NCBI GenBank assembly: GCA_002321335.1 | Contig: DCMG01000152.1 | Span: 1-37,441 of the forward strand | Source of the DNA: Bacteroidales bacterium UBA1628 | GTDB lineage: Bacteria > Bacteroidota > Bacteroidia > Bacteroidales > UBA932 | Direction: 5' to 3' | Length of the DNA: 37,441 nucleotides | In this document: piece by piece, positions 8,270-17,376 of the stretch | How the letters are laid out: every line of letters begins with the position of its first letter | Position numbering within the stretch: position 1 is the first letter of the stretch | Made by a program: the position numbers and the translations under genes | Notes under the pieces: generated by a model | What the model was told of the DNA's origin: nothing | Databases searched by the model: none | The model's input: the letters and a program-made list of their open reading frames with translations, nothing else

Positions 8270-8743
8270 ATGAGAAAATATTTGATTATCATATTCTTGA
8301 CCGCATTGTTCAGTGGATGTGCAAGTTCATACAACGGTACGACTCAAAATATGCCAACGTTACATTATGTCCGGACTCAAGAGGATGGCTCAATAACAGT
8401 GAGAGTTTCATCTTCAGGACGGAATTATTCTGATGCATTGTCATTGGCCGGTAAATATGCCCTGAAACAAACAATTTTTAAGGGAATACCCATTCCAGAG
8501 GGCGGATTTCTTTCCAAGCCGCTGGTGACAGAGGTGAATGCCGAAGAAAAATACCAGTTGTTTTTTAACTCTTTCTTCTCTGATGAGGGCGATTATAGGG
8601 AGTTTGTCAGTTCTGAAGACAAAAGGTCGGCCTCAGATTTATTATCGAATGGCAAGACTTCGGCCAATGTTGTCACGACAATCCGCATATTAAGGTCCGA
8701 ATTGCAGAAATACTTGATTGATAATAATATAATAAAGCCATAA
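8270..8743 (+). CDS. Exported lipoprotein, paralog of the operon's first gene
   Basis: 157 residues with lipoprotein signal MRKYLIIIFLTALFSGCASS (lipobox Cys 17). It shares with the first gene the Ala-rich block leading to IFKG, the FFNSFF...GDYREFVSS block and a C-terminal RSELQKYL helix, at low overall identity. Starts 6 bases after the barrel gene. Two diverged lipoprotein paralogs flanking one barrel gene suggest a multi-subunit outer-membrane assembly, which is inference. Confidence 0.8.
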   Translation: MRKYLIIIFLTALFSGCASSYNGTTQNMPTLHYVRTQEDGSITVRVSSSGRNYSDALSLAGKYALKQTIFKGIPIPEGGFLSKPLVTEVNAEEKYQLFFNSFFSDEGDYREFVSSEDKRSASDLLSNGKTSANVVTTIRILRSELQKYLIDNNIIKP

Positions 8744-8745
8744 TT

Positions 8746-9690
8746 ATGAAAAAAATTTATTTGATTTTTGCTTTGCTTTTGTTCTCAATTATCGCTTCCG
8801 GTCAGGCAAAGAAGCCGTCGCTTATGGTTGTGCCTAGTGATTTGTGGTGCAATCAAAATGGCTATATGTCAGAGGAGGATAATATGGGCGAGATGATTCC
8901 CGTGCCGGATTATAGAAAGGCTCTTATGAGTGATGCAGACTTGCTGCCAGTGATATCTCGCATCAACGGGCTTATGGCAGACAGAGGCTTCCCATTGAAG
9001 AATCTTGAGTCAGAAATCAAAGCGATCAATTCGAATTCCGCCGAGACCGCCGCTATTGTCAGCAAGGATGGAGCGTCAGTCAAGACCAGCGCTTTGGAAC
9101 AATTAAGGCAGCGGGCAAGAGCGGACATTATCATACAGCTTACATGGACTGTCAATCAAATGGGACCTAAACGCTCCATAACATACACCCTTCAGGGTTT
9201 GGATTCATACACGAACAAAGAAATCGCAACGTCAACCGGAACTGGTGATCCGTCATTTACAGCAGAGCTTCCTGTTTTGCTGGCAGAAGCGGTAAGCAGT
9301 CATATGGACGAGTTTTGTGACAGGCTTCAAAGCCATTTTGATGACTTGTTAGAAAACGGCAGAGAGATATCCCTGAATATCAGAGTTTTCGAGAATCCGG
9401 ACAATGTGGATTTGGAATCAGAATATGACGGGAAGGAACTACGTGAAATCATAGAGGATTGGGTTTACGAAAACACTGTCCAGCATCGTTTCAACCTTGC
9501 AGATGACAGCGAAGTTTATATGAATTTCGACGAAGTCAGAATCCCGCTTTATGATGATAGGGGTCGTGCTATGGCGGCAAGCAACTTCGCAAGACAACTT
9601 GAGAAGTATTTAAAGGAAGCCCCATTCAATATCCCGATTAAAAGAGATAATGCTGGATTGGGCTTGGCTACATTGTATTTATTTAAATAA
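8746..9690 (+). CDS. DUF6175 family exported protein (CsgG-like fold suspected)
   Basis: 314 residues with signal peptide MKKIYLIFALLLFSIIASGQ. The start of the mature protein, KPSLMVVPSDLWCNQNGYM, followed by LPVISRINGLMADRGFPLKNLESEI, and the block ARADIIIQLTWTVNQMGPKRSITYTLQGLDSYTNKEIATSTG match what I know of DUF6175 proteins of Bacteroidales. Strand-helix order (MVVPSD, long helix, ADIIIQL, TYTLQGLDSYTNKEIA) resembles the CsgG/TolB-N fold. Starts 2 bases after the preceding stop, so it is tightly coupled. Function unknown; a periplasmic or outer-membrane role is expected. Confidence 0.8.
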   Translation: MKKIYLIFALLLFSIIASGQAKKPSLMVVPSDLWCNQNGYMSEEDNMGEMIPVPDYRKALMSDADLLPVISRINGLMADRGFPLKNLESEIKAINSNSAETAAIVSKDGASVKTSALEQLRQRARADIIIQLTWTVNQMGPKRSITYTLQGLDSYTNKEIATSTGTGDPSFTAELPVLLAEAVSSHMDEFCDRLQSHFDDLLENGREISLNIRVFENPDNVDLESEYDGKELREIIEDWVYENTVQHRFNLADDSEVYMNFDEVRIPLYDDRGRAMAASNFARQLEKYLKEAPFNIPIKRDNAGLGLATLYLFK

Positions 9691-9698
9691 TCACTAAG

Positions 9699-10643
9699 AT
9701 GAGGAAAGTATTATCATCCGCTATATTCATTTGTGTCTTGTCTGCTTTGAATGTTTCTGCGCAGGAATCATCAAAAGTACCGATGACAGTTTCTATTTCA
9801 GAGGCCTCTTCGAATATTCCGGCATCATCCAGAGACTTTCTTACCATGCGCCTAAATTCCGCGATCGCTAAGAACGGAATGGGAGCGACCGATGACTTCA
9901 CACAGTTTTATTTGTCATGCTCATATTCTGTGGTAGAGAAACACATTGTGCCTGGATCGCCTACCAAATATTTCCAGACAGTGGAGATGAATTATTTTGT
10001 TGTGGACGCCTTCGCGCAGAAAGTATTCTCAACCGCCTCGATTGAAGCCAAAGGTGTCGGTAACAGCGAAGAACAGGCCAGCACTGCCGCCATCCGGCAG
10101 GTATCACCGACAAACACCACTCTCGCTTCTTTCATAAAGGAGTCCAACATGAAGATTATCAAATACTATGATGAACAGTATAAGAATATAATCGTTAAGG
10201 CAAAATCGTTGGCTAAGGTTTATCAGTATGAAGAGGCATTATTCCATCTGTCGCTTGTGCCTGAGGCTTGTGTTGGGTATCAGGAGGTCGTGGAAGTTGC
10301 GGCTGGTATCTACCAGAAGTATTTGGATGACAAGGCCAACAAGGCTTTGGCCAAAGCCAGGGCTATATGGAATGCCGGACAGGATTCCTATGCCGCGGCT
10401 GAGGCTGGCGAATATCTGGCCGAGATATTACCTGATGCGACGTGCTATCCGGATGCGGTGTCTCTGAGCAATGAAATCAAGGCTCGTGTCAAGAGTGACA
10501 TCGATTATTACCGCAAGCGCGAGGAAAAACAAGAGGAACGCGCCTATCAGGTGGATATGGCGAAGATCAAAGCTTGGAAAGAAGTAGGAGTGGCATACGG
10601 GAATAATCAGAAATCGGTATACTATTACAGAACACTTTATTAA
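9699..10643 (+). CDS. Exported protein with CsgG/TolB-N-like N-terminal half
   Basis: 314 residues with signal peptide MRKVLSSAIFICVLSALNVSAQ. The first half (VPMTVSISE, SSRDFLTMRLNSAIAKNGMG, MNYFVVDAFAQKVFSTASIEAKGVGNSEEQASTAAIRQV) has the strand-helix order of CsgG-like proteins and the phrase GxGxSxEQAxxxAIR. The second half is helical: KIIKYYDEQYKNIIVKAKSLAKVYQYEEALFHLSL looks like a TPR-type hairpin, and the C-terminus is charged (KREEKQEERAYQVDMAKIKAW). Eight bases after the DUF6175 gene. No named family recognised. Confidence 0.75.
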   Translation: MRKVLSSAIFICVLSALNVSAQESSKVPMTVSISEASSNIPASSRDFLTMRLNSAIAKNGMGATDDFTQFYLSCSYSVVEKHIVPGSPTKYFQTVEMNYFVVDAFAQKVFSTASIEAKGVGNSEEQASTAAIRQVSPTNTTLASFIKESNMKIIKYYDEQYKNIIVKAKSLAKVYQYEEALFHLSLVPEACVGYQEVVEVAAGIYQKYLDDKANKALAKARAIWNAGQDSYAAAEAGEYLAEILPDATCYPDAVSLSNEIKARVKSDIDYYRKREEKQEERAYQVDMAKIKAWKEVGVAYGNNQKSVYYYRTLY

Positions 10644-10653
10644 TAAAATAATT

Positions 10654-11991
10654 ATGAATAAATTTTCTTTGTTGGCATTAGCGATGAGTTTTGCGCTTTG
10701 CCCTGCTTTCGCTCAAGAAGCGACATCTACGGATGAGAACGGTGAATTGGTTAAATACCGTCGTTCATCCCTGTACTCTGTTTTGGTGAAGCATTCTTCA
10801 TTTCCTTATTCAGCGGAGATTGATTCCGCGTTTATGGTTATGCCGATGCCGGATAAGTTTAATAATCATAATATCGACGTAAGGTCGTTCGAGTCTTCCG
10901 CGGTCAAGATGAAGAAGAAGGGCAAGGGGAAAACGGATGTCAACACTAAGGACATCAATAATTTCTTGTCTGAGCAACATATTGCCAAGGCTTTGGTCGC
11001 AAAGTGGTTTGACAGAAATCCAAGCACAGGTGGCTTTGATATGAACCTCATTCAGGAGAGAGGTTTCTATGACGCCTCCCAACTGGACATATCAAGCGCT
11101 AAGGAATCATCACGTGGCGTGTCAGCACTTGGTGATGCCGGTGAAGAGTTGATCGGAAACACATTCCTGATATTTAATGACATCACTTTCGTAGATAAGG
11201 GCGAGACCTCGTCCAAAGTGGCAGGAGGTTTCGCTTTGGCGGGCAAACTGGCGAGCCAGCTTACCGGTGACTCATCCTATGAATCTGTCGGAAACCTTGC
11301 CGCCGGAGTCGCCAATGAGGTCGATGGGTTCAGGGTAAACATCACTACATATCTATATAGGCTCGTTTGGAATGACGAGGTCGCAGGAACCTTCTATCAG
11401 AGCTACTGGTTCAATGGTGATGATAGCGATCCGGCGAAGAAAGCCGCTTTCGACAACAGCGACATCTTCACGGTTGAGTATGTCGGAGAGACCTCCACCT
11501 CCGCCGCGAATCTTGCGTCAAAGAGTTTCTCCAACAAGTCCAAAGGCGAACAGATGCTTAAAGTCTGCACCCGTGCTGTTGACAAGGCTATTGTCGAACT
11601 CCAGCGCGAGTATGATGAGTTTAAGGTTAATGTTCCTATCTATAAGATCGCGGAAGACGGAAAAACCGTGGATGTTCAGATAGGACTCAAGGAGGGTATC
11701 AACGAAAAATCCCGTTTTGAGGTTTTGCTGCCTGTCGAGGATGAAAATGGTAAGATTCAATACGAGAAAGTAGGCATGATACAACCTGTTGAAGGCAAAA
11801 TCTGGGACAATCGTTTCGGTGCTCTTGAGGAAGCGGAGGAAGTTAAAGACGACGGAGAGGATAATACCAAGAACAGTGATGCGGCCAATCTTGAATCCGC
11901 GATGCTGACCGCCACGACATTCAAGATTCTTAGCGGCGCCAACAAGATAGTTCCTGGTTGTCTTGTCAGGGAAGTGACAATCAAAAAGTAA
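10654..11991 (+). CDS. Exported protein, last gene of envelope operon
   Basis: 445 residues with signal peptide MNKFSLLALAMSFALCPAFAQ. The middle carries NTFLIFNDITFVDKGETSSKVAGGF and NITTYLYRLVWNDEVAGTFYQSYW. Near the end VDVQIGLKEGINEKSRFEVLLPV ... YEKVGMIQPVEGKIWDNRFG ... KIVPGCLVREVTIKK resembles an SH3-like module of the FlgT-C type (eGI..gs.feV...vG.i), a suggestion from pattern only. It begins 10 bases after the fifth gene and the operon ends at a strong terminator 27 bases downstream of its stop. Confidence 0.75.
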   Translation: MNKFSLLALAMSFALCPAFAQEATSTDENGELVKYRRSSLYSVLVKHSSFPYSAEIDSAFMVMPMPDKFNNHNIDVRSFESSAVKMKKKGKGKTDVNTKDINNFLSEQHIAKALVAKWFDRNPSTGGFDMNLIQERGFYDASQLDISSAKESSRGVSALGDAGEELIGNTFLIFNDITFVDKGETSSKVAGGFALAGKLASQLTGDSSYESVGNLAAGVANEVDGFRVNITTYLYRLVWNDEVAGTFYQSYWFNGDDSDPAKKAAFDNSDIFTVEYVGETSTSAANLASKSFSNKSKGEQMLKVCTRAVDKAIVELQREYDEFKVNVPIYKIAEDGKTVDVQIGLKEGINEKSRFEVLLPVEDENGKIQYEKVGMIQPVEGKIWDNRFGALEEAEEVKDDGEDNTKNSDAANLESAMLTATTFKILSGANKIVPGCLVREVTIKK

Positions 11992-12018
11992 TCTGCAACC
12001 AGTCAACTAGATGGACGA

Positions 12019-12061
12019 AGGTGGCCCTAAGTTCCACCAAAGAACTTTGGGCACCTTTTTT
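12019..12061 (+). terminator. Intrinsic terminator of the six-gene operon
   Basis: Left arm 12019-12034 (AGGTGGCCCTAAGTTC) pairs with 12042-12056 (GAACTTTGGGCACCT) with minor mismatch, loop of about 7 bases, followed by a run of T to 12061. Confidence 0.9.
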
Positions 12062-12170
12062 CGTTTTATTATAAGTATTCATTTTCGCCTACCATGAGAT
12101 AAAAAAGATTAACCGGCTTTCCCAGCCACAACAATAGTTTTTAATAGCCTTGAATAATTTACACCACATC

Positions 12171-13634
12171 ATGAACCTGAAAACCATTTTGGCTCTCTTA
12201 TGTCCATTGTTGGTTGTTTCTTGCGGCAAGGAGTCGCCGGCCATCCATCAGGAAGGGCAGGATGACAGGGAAGTAAGTTTCTTCGGAAGCATAGGCCCTC
12301 AGACACGCGCCACGGACTCGGACTTCGAGGCAGGTGACGCAATCGGAGTGTTCGCCATCGAGAAGACATCATCCAACCCGAATGGAGACATCCTGACCCG
12401 CAATCATGCCGACAATGTGAAGTATTCCTATTCAAACGGAAGCTTCAAAGGAGCGTCAACCGTCATCAAACAGATTACATTCCAGCGATTGATGTTTTAC
12501 AAGGCCGTCTATCCTTACACATCATCAGCCAGAAATGAGTTCACGTTCTCGGTCAAGACGAACCAATCCTACGGCGATTACTACACCTTGAGCGACCTGA
12601 TGACGGCGGAGGCCGGCCCGACCTCGGGTGTGACTCCGAAGCTTACTTTCACACACAGACTTTGCGATGTTCTGGTCAGCGTGTGCTATGAGGAAAGGCC
12701 GACAGGGACGGCACACTTGTATTTCAACAATGTGAAGACATCAGTGAAAGTCAATCTGAATGAGGACACCTTCGTGACCGGCAACGCGGCGGGCAATGTC
12801 AAGGCAAAGCCATACGGGACCAATGGATTCAGGCTGGTTTTGCCGCCTCAGGTCATCAACAAGGGAGTCAAACTGATAACTCTCAACATCGGCAGTTCCT
12901 CTTACTCCGTGACGACGGACGAGTACATCACTTTGCGTCCGGAGATCCAACACACCTTCAGGCTGGTTGTCAGAAAGGACGGCAAGGCCACATTGACTAC
13001 AAGCGAGAATCCTTGGAAGTCCGACATTGGAATTGAGGACATCGTTCCAAGGGACATGCTCAGAGGAATAAAGGAACATATGCCTGTCTATGTCGGAAAC
13101 ACACCACCGGATGTGGAAGGCAGTTACTACATCAATCCTTACGTTTCCTCATACTATTCAGATCTCGACAAGAATCCGGAAAATTCCCTCACAAGCGAGA
13201 CAATCAACTTTTCCGATCAGAGTGACGGAATTTTGACGGTGAACACACTGACTGACGGGTCAGACACTTACTATTATCTGGAAGGAGCCTACATAACAGG
13301 GTACGGCAACTACTTCACTATCTTTTATGATTACCTCGGCTCTTTGGAAGCGAAGGACGGAACAGAGATTCCTATCAGGAAAGTCGAAATCTACTCAGGG
13401 AAAAAGACTAGTACCGGTATCTCAAATATGTATTACGCCAATGCATTTGTCGAAAAAGGTGACGATCCGTTCGGTGAATATATGGAGGAAGGCACATATC
13501 GTATATTCAAAGACAAAGATGGTTTCTCCGAAAAAAGCAGCTGGGCGCCGGCTTCCTTATCCTCCGCACCTGAAACAAGAACCAATATGTTCAATCCATG
13601 GAAAGGAATGGAATCAGGAATGTTAAAAAAATAG
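12171..13634 (+). CDS. Fimbrillin-family (Mfa-like) lipoprotein 1
   Basis: 487 residues from ATG 12171. A TTG at 12150 is in frame but overlaps a degenerate -7 box (TAGCCTTG, 12145-12152), so the ATG is preferred; it begins a clean lipoprotein signal with lipobox Cys 18 (LLVVSC). The fimbrillin-like domain spans about 30-290: FGSIGPQTRATDSDFEAGDAIGVFAIEK, then MFYKAVYPY, then the conserved TPKLTFTHRLCDVLVSV. A TRATD motif with Arg 46 is shared by all three paralogs and resembles the Arg cleavage site of type V pilins, which is an inference. A second domain (about 305-460) starts PVYVGNTPPDVEGSYYINPY. It probably is surface-exposed, as a pilus subunit or adhesin. First of three tandem genes. 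Confidence 0.85.
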   Translation: MNLKTILALLCPLLVVSCGKESPAIHQEGQDDREVSFFGSIGPQTRATDSDFEAGDAIGVFAIEKTSSNPNGDILTRNHADNVKYSYSNGSFKGASTVIKQITFQRLMFYKAVYPYTSSARNEFTFSVKTNQSYGDYYTLSDLMTAEAGPTSGVTPKLTFTHRLCDVLVSVCYEERPTGTAHLYFNNVKTSVKVNLNEDTFVTGNAAGNVKAKPYGTNGFRLVLPPQVINKGVKLITLNIGSSSYSVTTDEYITLRPEIQHTFRLVVRKDGKATLTTSENPWKSDIGIEDIVPRDMLRGIKEHMPVYVGNTPPDVEGSYYINPYVSSYYSDLDKNPENSLTSETINFSDQSDGILTVNTLTDGSDTYYYLEGAYITGYGNYFTIFYDYLGSLEAKDGTEIPIRKVEIYSGKKTSTGISNMYYANAFVEKGDDPFGEYMEEGTYRIFKDKDGFSEKSSWAPASLSSAPETRTNMFNPWKGMESGMLKK

Positions 13635-13662
13635 ATCAACAAAATATTAAACAAAAACAGAT

Positions 13663-15138
13663 ATGAATCACAAGCTCTTATCAACTTTGATGTGCTGTTC
13701 TTTAGCCATCGTGGCCTGCGACAAGAACATCCAGAACAATCAGGACCCTCAGCCTATGAATACGGGAGTCAGCTTCTTAGGCCAGATCGGTGCCCCAACC
13801 CGTGCAACGGACAATGGTTTCGAGAATGATGATGTCATCAGCGTTTTCGCCATCGAAAAGACCACGTCCAATCCGTCCGGTGTGCTTCAGGCGTCGAACT
13901 ATGCCGACAACGCCAGGTTCACATACAAGGACGGGCTGTTCAGCGCGGCAAACGTGTCGGATGTCATCGAGCAGCCGACAGACGGCACCCCATTGTTCTA
14001 CAAGGCGGTTTATCCATATTCCATCAATGTCCGCAACGAGTTCACTTTCACGGTCAACTCTGATCAGTACACAGGAAACACATACACAAGAAGTGACCTT
14101 ATGGTGGCTGAGACAGCGGCTACGACGGAACTTAAGCCACAGTTGACTTTCAACCATAAACTCAGTAATATATTGTTGGAAATCAGGTACGAAGAGAAGC
14201 CGTCCGGAACCGAGAAACTGTATTTCAACAACGTGAAGACCAAAACCGCCGTAAACCTTACCAAGGACACGTACACGGCCACCGGAACAACGACAAATGT
14301 CAGGGCATCGTCCTATGGAACAAATCTTTTCAGGATTGTCCTGCCACCGCAGACAATGAAGGAAGGCACACAGTTCATCACGCTTGAGATTGGCGGCAAG
14401 ACCTACAAATATGTGGCGGGAGAAGACTATAACTGGCTGTCAGGAATCCAATATTCCTATTTTGTGACAGTCAAGAAGAATGGAACCATCACATTCACAT
14501 CCAACATCAATCCTTGGAGGACAGAGCCGGAGATCGAAGATGTAGTGCCTGAGGATCTGGTGGAAAAGATGTCGAAGAAAATCACCATCCATAGAGGATC
14601 GAATCCTCCTACTGTTGAAGGATGTTATTATATAGACCCATTCGAGACAGTATATTGCGAAGATGAAGGAAATGGAGGCTACGAAGCAGGTCACATAGTC
14701 CAGAGCCACATCATCCGGTTTTCGAATCAGGATAAGGTCAACCATACTCTTGATTTTGAAGGCAGATCATCCAGCGGCTCCACATCCTCAGTCGGTACGG
14801 GAGCTTTCATCAGCGGGAACGGCAACAATTTCTCGGTGTTCTTTTCCACAATTGGTGAGAACTATACCGAGAAAGGACAGACAGTAACCACAAAGGAGGC
14901 TCTTATCATCTCGGGAACAAAGGCATCCACAGGCATCAAAAACTTGCAATATGCCTTTGTAATGATTGAGAAAAGTGGGGACACTTATGATGAAATCATG
15001 AAAGAAGGAGTATACCGTGTGTTCAAGGACAGTGACGGACTTTCAGTAAACTACACCTGGAGTTCAACCAACGCAGTGCCGCAGACAAAGGCGGATTTCA
15101 CTTTCAGTCCCTATTATGATTACATCAGAACACGTTAA
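13663..15138 (+). CDS. Fimbrillin-family (Mfa-like) lipoprotein 2
   Basis: 491 residues. Lipobox Cys 19 (LAIVAC). Same architecture as its upstream neighbour: the TRATDNGFENDDVISVFAIEK block (Arg 47), LFYKAVYPYS, LKPQLTFNHKLSNILLEI, INPW at about 283-286, then the second domain starting ITIHRGSNPPTVEGCYYIDP. The second domain ends with IMKEGVYRVFKDSDGLS, matching YMEEGTYRIFKDKDGFS of the first gene. It lies 28 bases after the first gene and 14 bases before the third, so the three are likely one transcript. Confidence 0.85.
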   Translation: MNHKLLSTLMCCSLAIVACDKNIQNNQDPQPMNTGVSFLGQIGAPTRATDNGFENDDVISVFAIEKTTSNPSGVLQASNYADNARFTYKDGLFSAANVSDVIEQPTDGTPLFYKAVYPYSINVRNEFTFTVNSDQYTGNTYTRSDLMVAETAATTELKPQLTFNHKLSNILLEIRYEEKPSGTEKLYFNNVKTKTAVNLTKDTYTATGTTTNVRASSYGTNLFRIVLPPQTMKEGTQFITLEIGGKTYKYVAGEDYNWLSGIQYSYFVTVKKNGTITFTSNINPWRTEPEIEDVVPEDLVEKMSKKITIHRGSNPPTVEGCYYIDPFETVYCEDEGNGGYEAGHIVQSHIIRFSNQDKVNHTLDFEGRSSSGSTSSVGTGAFISGNGNNFSVFFSTIGENYTEKGQTVTTKEALIISGTKASTGIKNLQYAFVMIEKSGDTYDEIMKEGVYRVFKDSDGLSVNYTWSSTNAVPQTKADFTFSPYYDYIRTR

Positions 15139-15152
15139 GAATATATCTGAAT

Positions 15153-16028
15153 ATGAATAAAAAGCTACTGGTGATGCTGCTTTGCCCTCTGATGATTGTG
15201 GCATGCGGCAAGTCAAACCCGGAGAAAAAGGACAATCCGAATCCTGAGCCTCAACCTCGGAAAGAAGGCATCAGTTTCAAAGGAGTCATCAAGCCGATGA
15301 GCCGCGCGACCGACAATGGATTCGAGCCAGGGGACGCCATCGGGGTGTTCGCTGTGGAGAAGACCACGAGCAATGTGTCCGGCAAGTTGATGTCAAGCAA
15401 CTATGCGGACAATGTAAAGTATGTCTATTCCAATGGCTTGTTTTCTGGAGCCACATCCGTGATCGAGCAGCCCACGGACAAACCGTTGATGTTCTACAAG
15501 GCGGTCTATCCTTATTCAACTGATTTGAAGAATGAATTTACCTTCGCCGTAAATTCCGATCAGTCAAATTCGTCGAGCTACACCATGAGTGATTTGATGA
15601 CCGCGGACACTGAGGCGACTTCAGAAGTCTCCCCTCATTTGGTATTCAGCCACAAACTGAGCAACATCATCGTCAATCTCAAGTATGAGGAAAAGCCGGG
15701 AGGTTCGGAACAGTTGATGTTCAACAATGTGCAGGTTGAGGCCAAAGCCAACATCAATGAGAACACTTTCACATCCTTCGGAACGGTTCAGACCGTGATT
15801 GCCTATGGTAATGGGAACAACAGTTTCAAAGCCATCCTTCCTCCGCAGACAGTCCCGGAAAAAGTGACATTGATCACACTGAAAGTCGGGTCAAAGAAAT
15901 ACACATTCTTTCCGGAAAGTGATTTTGTCTGGAGGTCAGGTATGCAGTACACTTACGATGTGACAGTGAGCAAGGCTGGCATACTGACCTTTACATCAAG
16001 CATAAATCCTTGGGAAACAGGCAATTAA
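15153..16028 (+). CDS. Fimbrillin-family (Mfa-like) lipoprotein 3, short form
   Basis: 291 residues. Lipobox Cys 18 (LMIVAC), then MSRATDNGFEPGDAIGVFAVEK (Arg 51) and SPHLVFSHKLSNIIVNL. It stops at TFTSSINPWETGN, exactly where its two paralogs continue past INPW into their second domain, so it is a single-domain version. The ending is clean with no visible remnant of the second domain downstream: the next bases lead into a hairpin at about 16080. In related pilus systems the fimbrillin domain alone is the stalk unit and extra domains occur in tip or accessory proteins, so this one might be the polymerising subunit. That is speculative. Confidence 0.85.
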   Translation: MNKKLLVMLLCPLMIVACGKSNPEKKDNPNPEPQPRKEGISFKGVIKPMSRATDNGFEPGDAIGVFAVEKTTSNVSGKLMSSNYADNVKYVYSNGLFSGATSVIEQPTDKPLMFYKAVYPYSTDLKNEFTFAVNSDQSNSSSYTMSDLMTADTEATSEVSPHLVFSHKLSNIIVNLKYEEKPGGSEQLMFNNVQVEAKANINENTFTSFGTVQTVIAYGNGNNSFKAILPPQTVPEKVTLITLKVGSKKYTFFPESDFVWRSGMQYTYDVTVSKAGILTFTSSINPWETGN

Positions 16029-16079
16029 TTCACACTTACAAAGAAACTTCCTGAAATCATACAAGATATTCATAAATTG

Positions 16080-16115
16080 AAAGGGCCGCAGAGGAACAAT
16101 CCCGTGCGACCCTTT
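16080..16115. terminator. Hairpin between convergent fimbrillin cluster and galK
   Basis: AAGGGCCGCA at 16081-16090 pairs with TGCGACCCTT at 16105-16114 with one mismatch. There is no long T run on either side. Its position between convergent genes suggests a shared bidirectional terminator. Confidence 0.55.
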
Positions 16116-16135
16116 GTCGTATTAAGTAAAAAATA

Positions 16136-17287
16136 TTATTCAACTCTTCTGGCGCCATCGCTGATCACCACGTTGTAGAACTTCGGGTCGTGACCGAACT
16201 TGGCTGGGAACTGCTCCTTGACCGCTGCGATGAACGCGTCATAAAGTTCATCCTTCACGAGGTTGATCGTGCAGCCGCCGAAGCCGCCGCCCATCACACG
16301 TGAACCGGTCACCTCGCACTTGCGGGCAAGCTTGTTCAGGAAATCAAGTTCCTCGCAACTTACCTCGTAAAGTTTGCTCAGGCCGAAGTGGGTCTGGTAC
16401 ATCATCTCGCCGACGGTCTCGTAGTCTCCCCTCTCAAGGGCATCACACACGTCAAGAACCCTCTGAACCTCTCCGATGACATATTCAGCCCTGAGGAAAT
16501 CCTCCTCTGAAATCTCCTCGCGGACCTCGTCGAGCCAAACTCTCTTGGCATCGCTGAGGAATTCCACGTCAGGATGATTCTTTCTGATGGCCTTGGCGGC
16601 GTTCTCGCAGGACTCCCTCCTCTTGTTATACGCCGAAGATGCCAGTTCATGTTTCACGCAAGAATCGACAAGAACGAGTTTGTAACCCTTTGGATCAAAC
16701 GGGAAGTACTTGTACACCAATGTCTTGCAATCAAGACGGATAAGACTGCCTTTCTTTCCGAAAATCGAGGCGAACTGATCCATGATTCCACACTTCACAC
16801 CGCAGTAGTTATGCTCTGTTGACTGGCCGATCTTGGCAAGTTCAAACTTGTCGATCTTGTTGTCGAACAAGTAGTTGATGGCGTAAGCGAAAGTGCTCTC
16901 CAAAGCGGCTGACGAAGACAGTCCGGCTCCAAGAGGAACATCTCCGGCGAAGACGGTGTCAAAACCCTCAACCTTTCCGCCACGCTTGATGGTCTCCCGG
17001 CACACGCCGAAGATGTAGCGGGCCCATTGCTGCTGAGGCTTGTCATCCTCTTCAAGACCGAACTCGACATACTCATCATAGTCAAGCGAGAAAGCCTTGA
17101 CCTTTCGGGTTCCGTTCAACTTGACCTCGGCCATGATTCCGCAGTCAATGGCTCCCGGGAAAACATATCCCCCGTTGTAGTCTGTGTGTTCACCGATGAG
17201 ATTGATACGTCCTGCGGAAGCGAAAATCTCGCCTTCCACTCCGAAGAGAGTCTTGAATTTCTCTCTGATTCTGGATTTCATTTCCAT
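16136..17287 (-). CDS. galK: Galactokinase
   Basis: 383 residues, the usual GalK length. It phosphorylates alpha-D-galactose with ATP to galactose 1-phosphate, the entry to the Leloir pathway, in the cytoplasm. Diagnostic GHMP motifs: GRINLIGEHTDYNGG at 26-40, LGAGLSSSAALE at 119-130 (phosphate-binding loop), the catalytic Asp 170 in CGIMDQFAS, and GGGFGGCTINLV near 336-347. No galT, galE or transporter is next to it, so in this genome the pathway genes are dispersed or lie outside the window. A -7 box TAAATTTG on the minus strand is at 17351-17358, 64 bases upstream. Confidence 0.97.
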   Translation of the reverse strand: MEMKSRIREKFKTLFGVEGEIFASAGRINLIGEHTDYNGGYVFPGAIDCGIMAEVKLNGTRKVKAFSLDYDEYVEFGLEEDDKPQQQWARYIFGVCRETIKRGGKVEGFDTVFAGDVPLGAGLSSSAALESTFAYAINYLFDNKIDKFELAKIGQSTEHNYCGVKCGIMDQFASIFGKKGSLIRLDCKTLVYKYFPFDPKGYKLVLVDSCVKHELASSAYNKRRESCENAAKAIRKNHPDVEFLSDAKRVWLDEVREEISEEDFLRAEYVIGEVQRVLDVCDALERGDYETVGEMMYQTHFGLSKLYEVSCEELDFLNKLARKCEVTGSRVMGGGFGGCTINLVKDELYDAFIAAVKEQFPAKFGHDPKFYNVVISDGARRVE

Positions 17288-17350
17288 ATTATGTGATTTT
17301 TAGTTTTGTCCGTCAAAGAAAGCACCCCGAAAGGTACACTTCCAATAAGG

Positions 17351-17358
17351 CAAATTTA
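17351..17358 (-). promoter_or_regulatory. -7 box upstream of galK
   Basis: Minus-strand TAAATTTG matches TAnnTTTG. No good -33 box is visible at the proper distance. Confidence 0.4.
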
Positions 17359-17376
17359 ACAATTTTTATTGATTAT

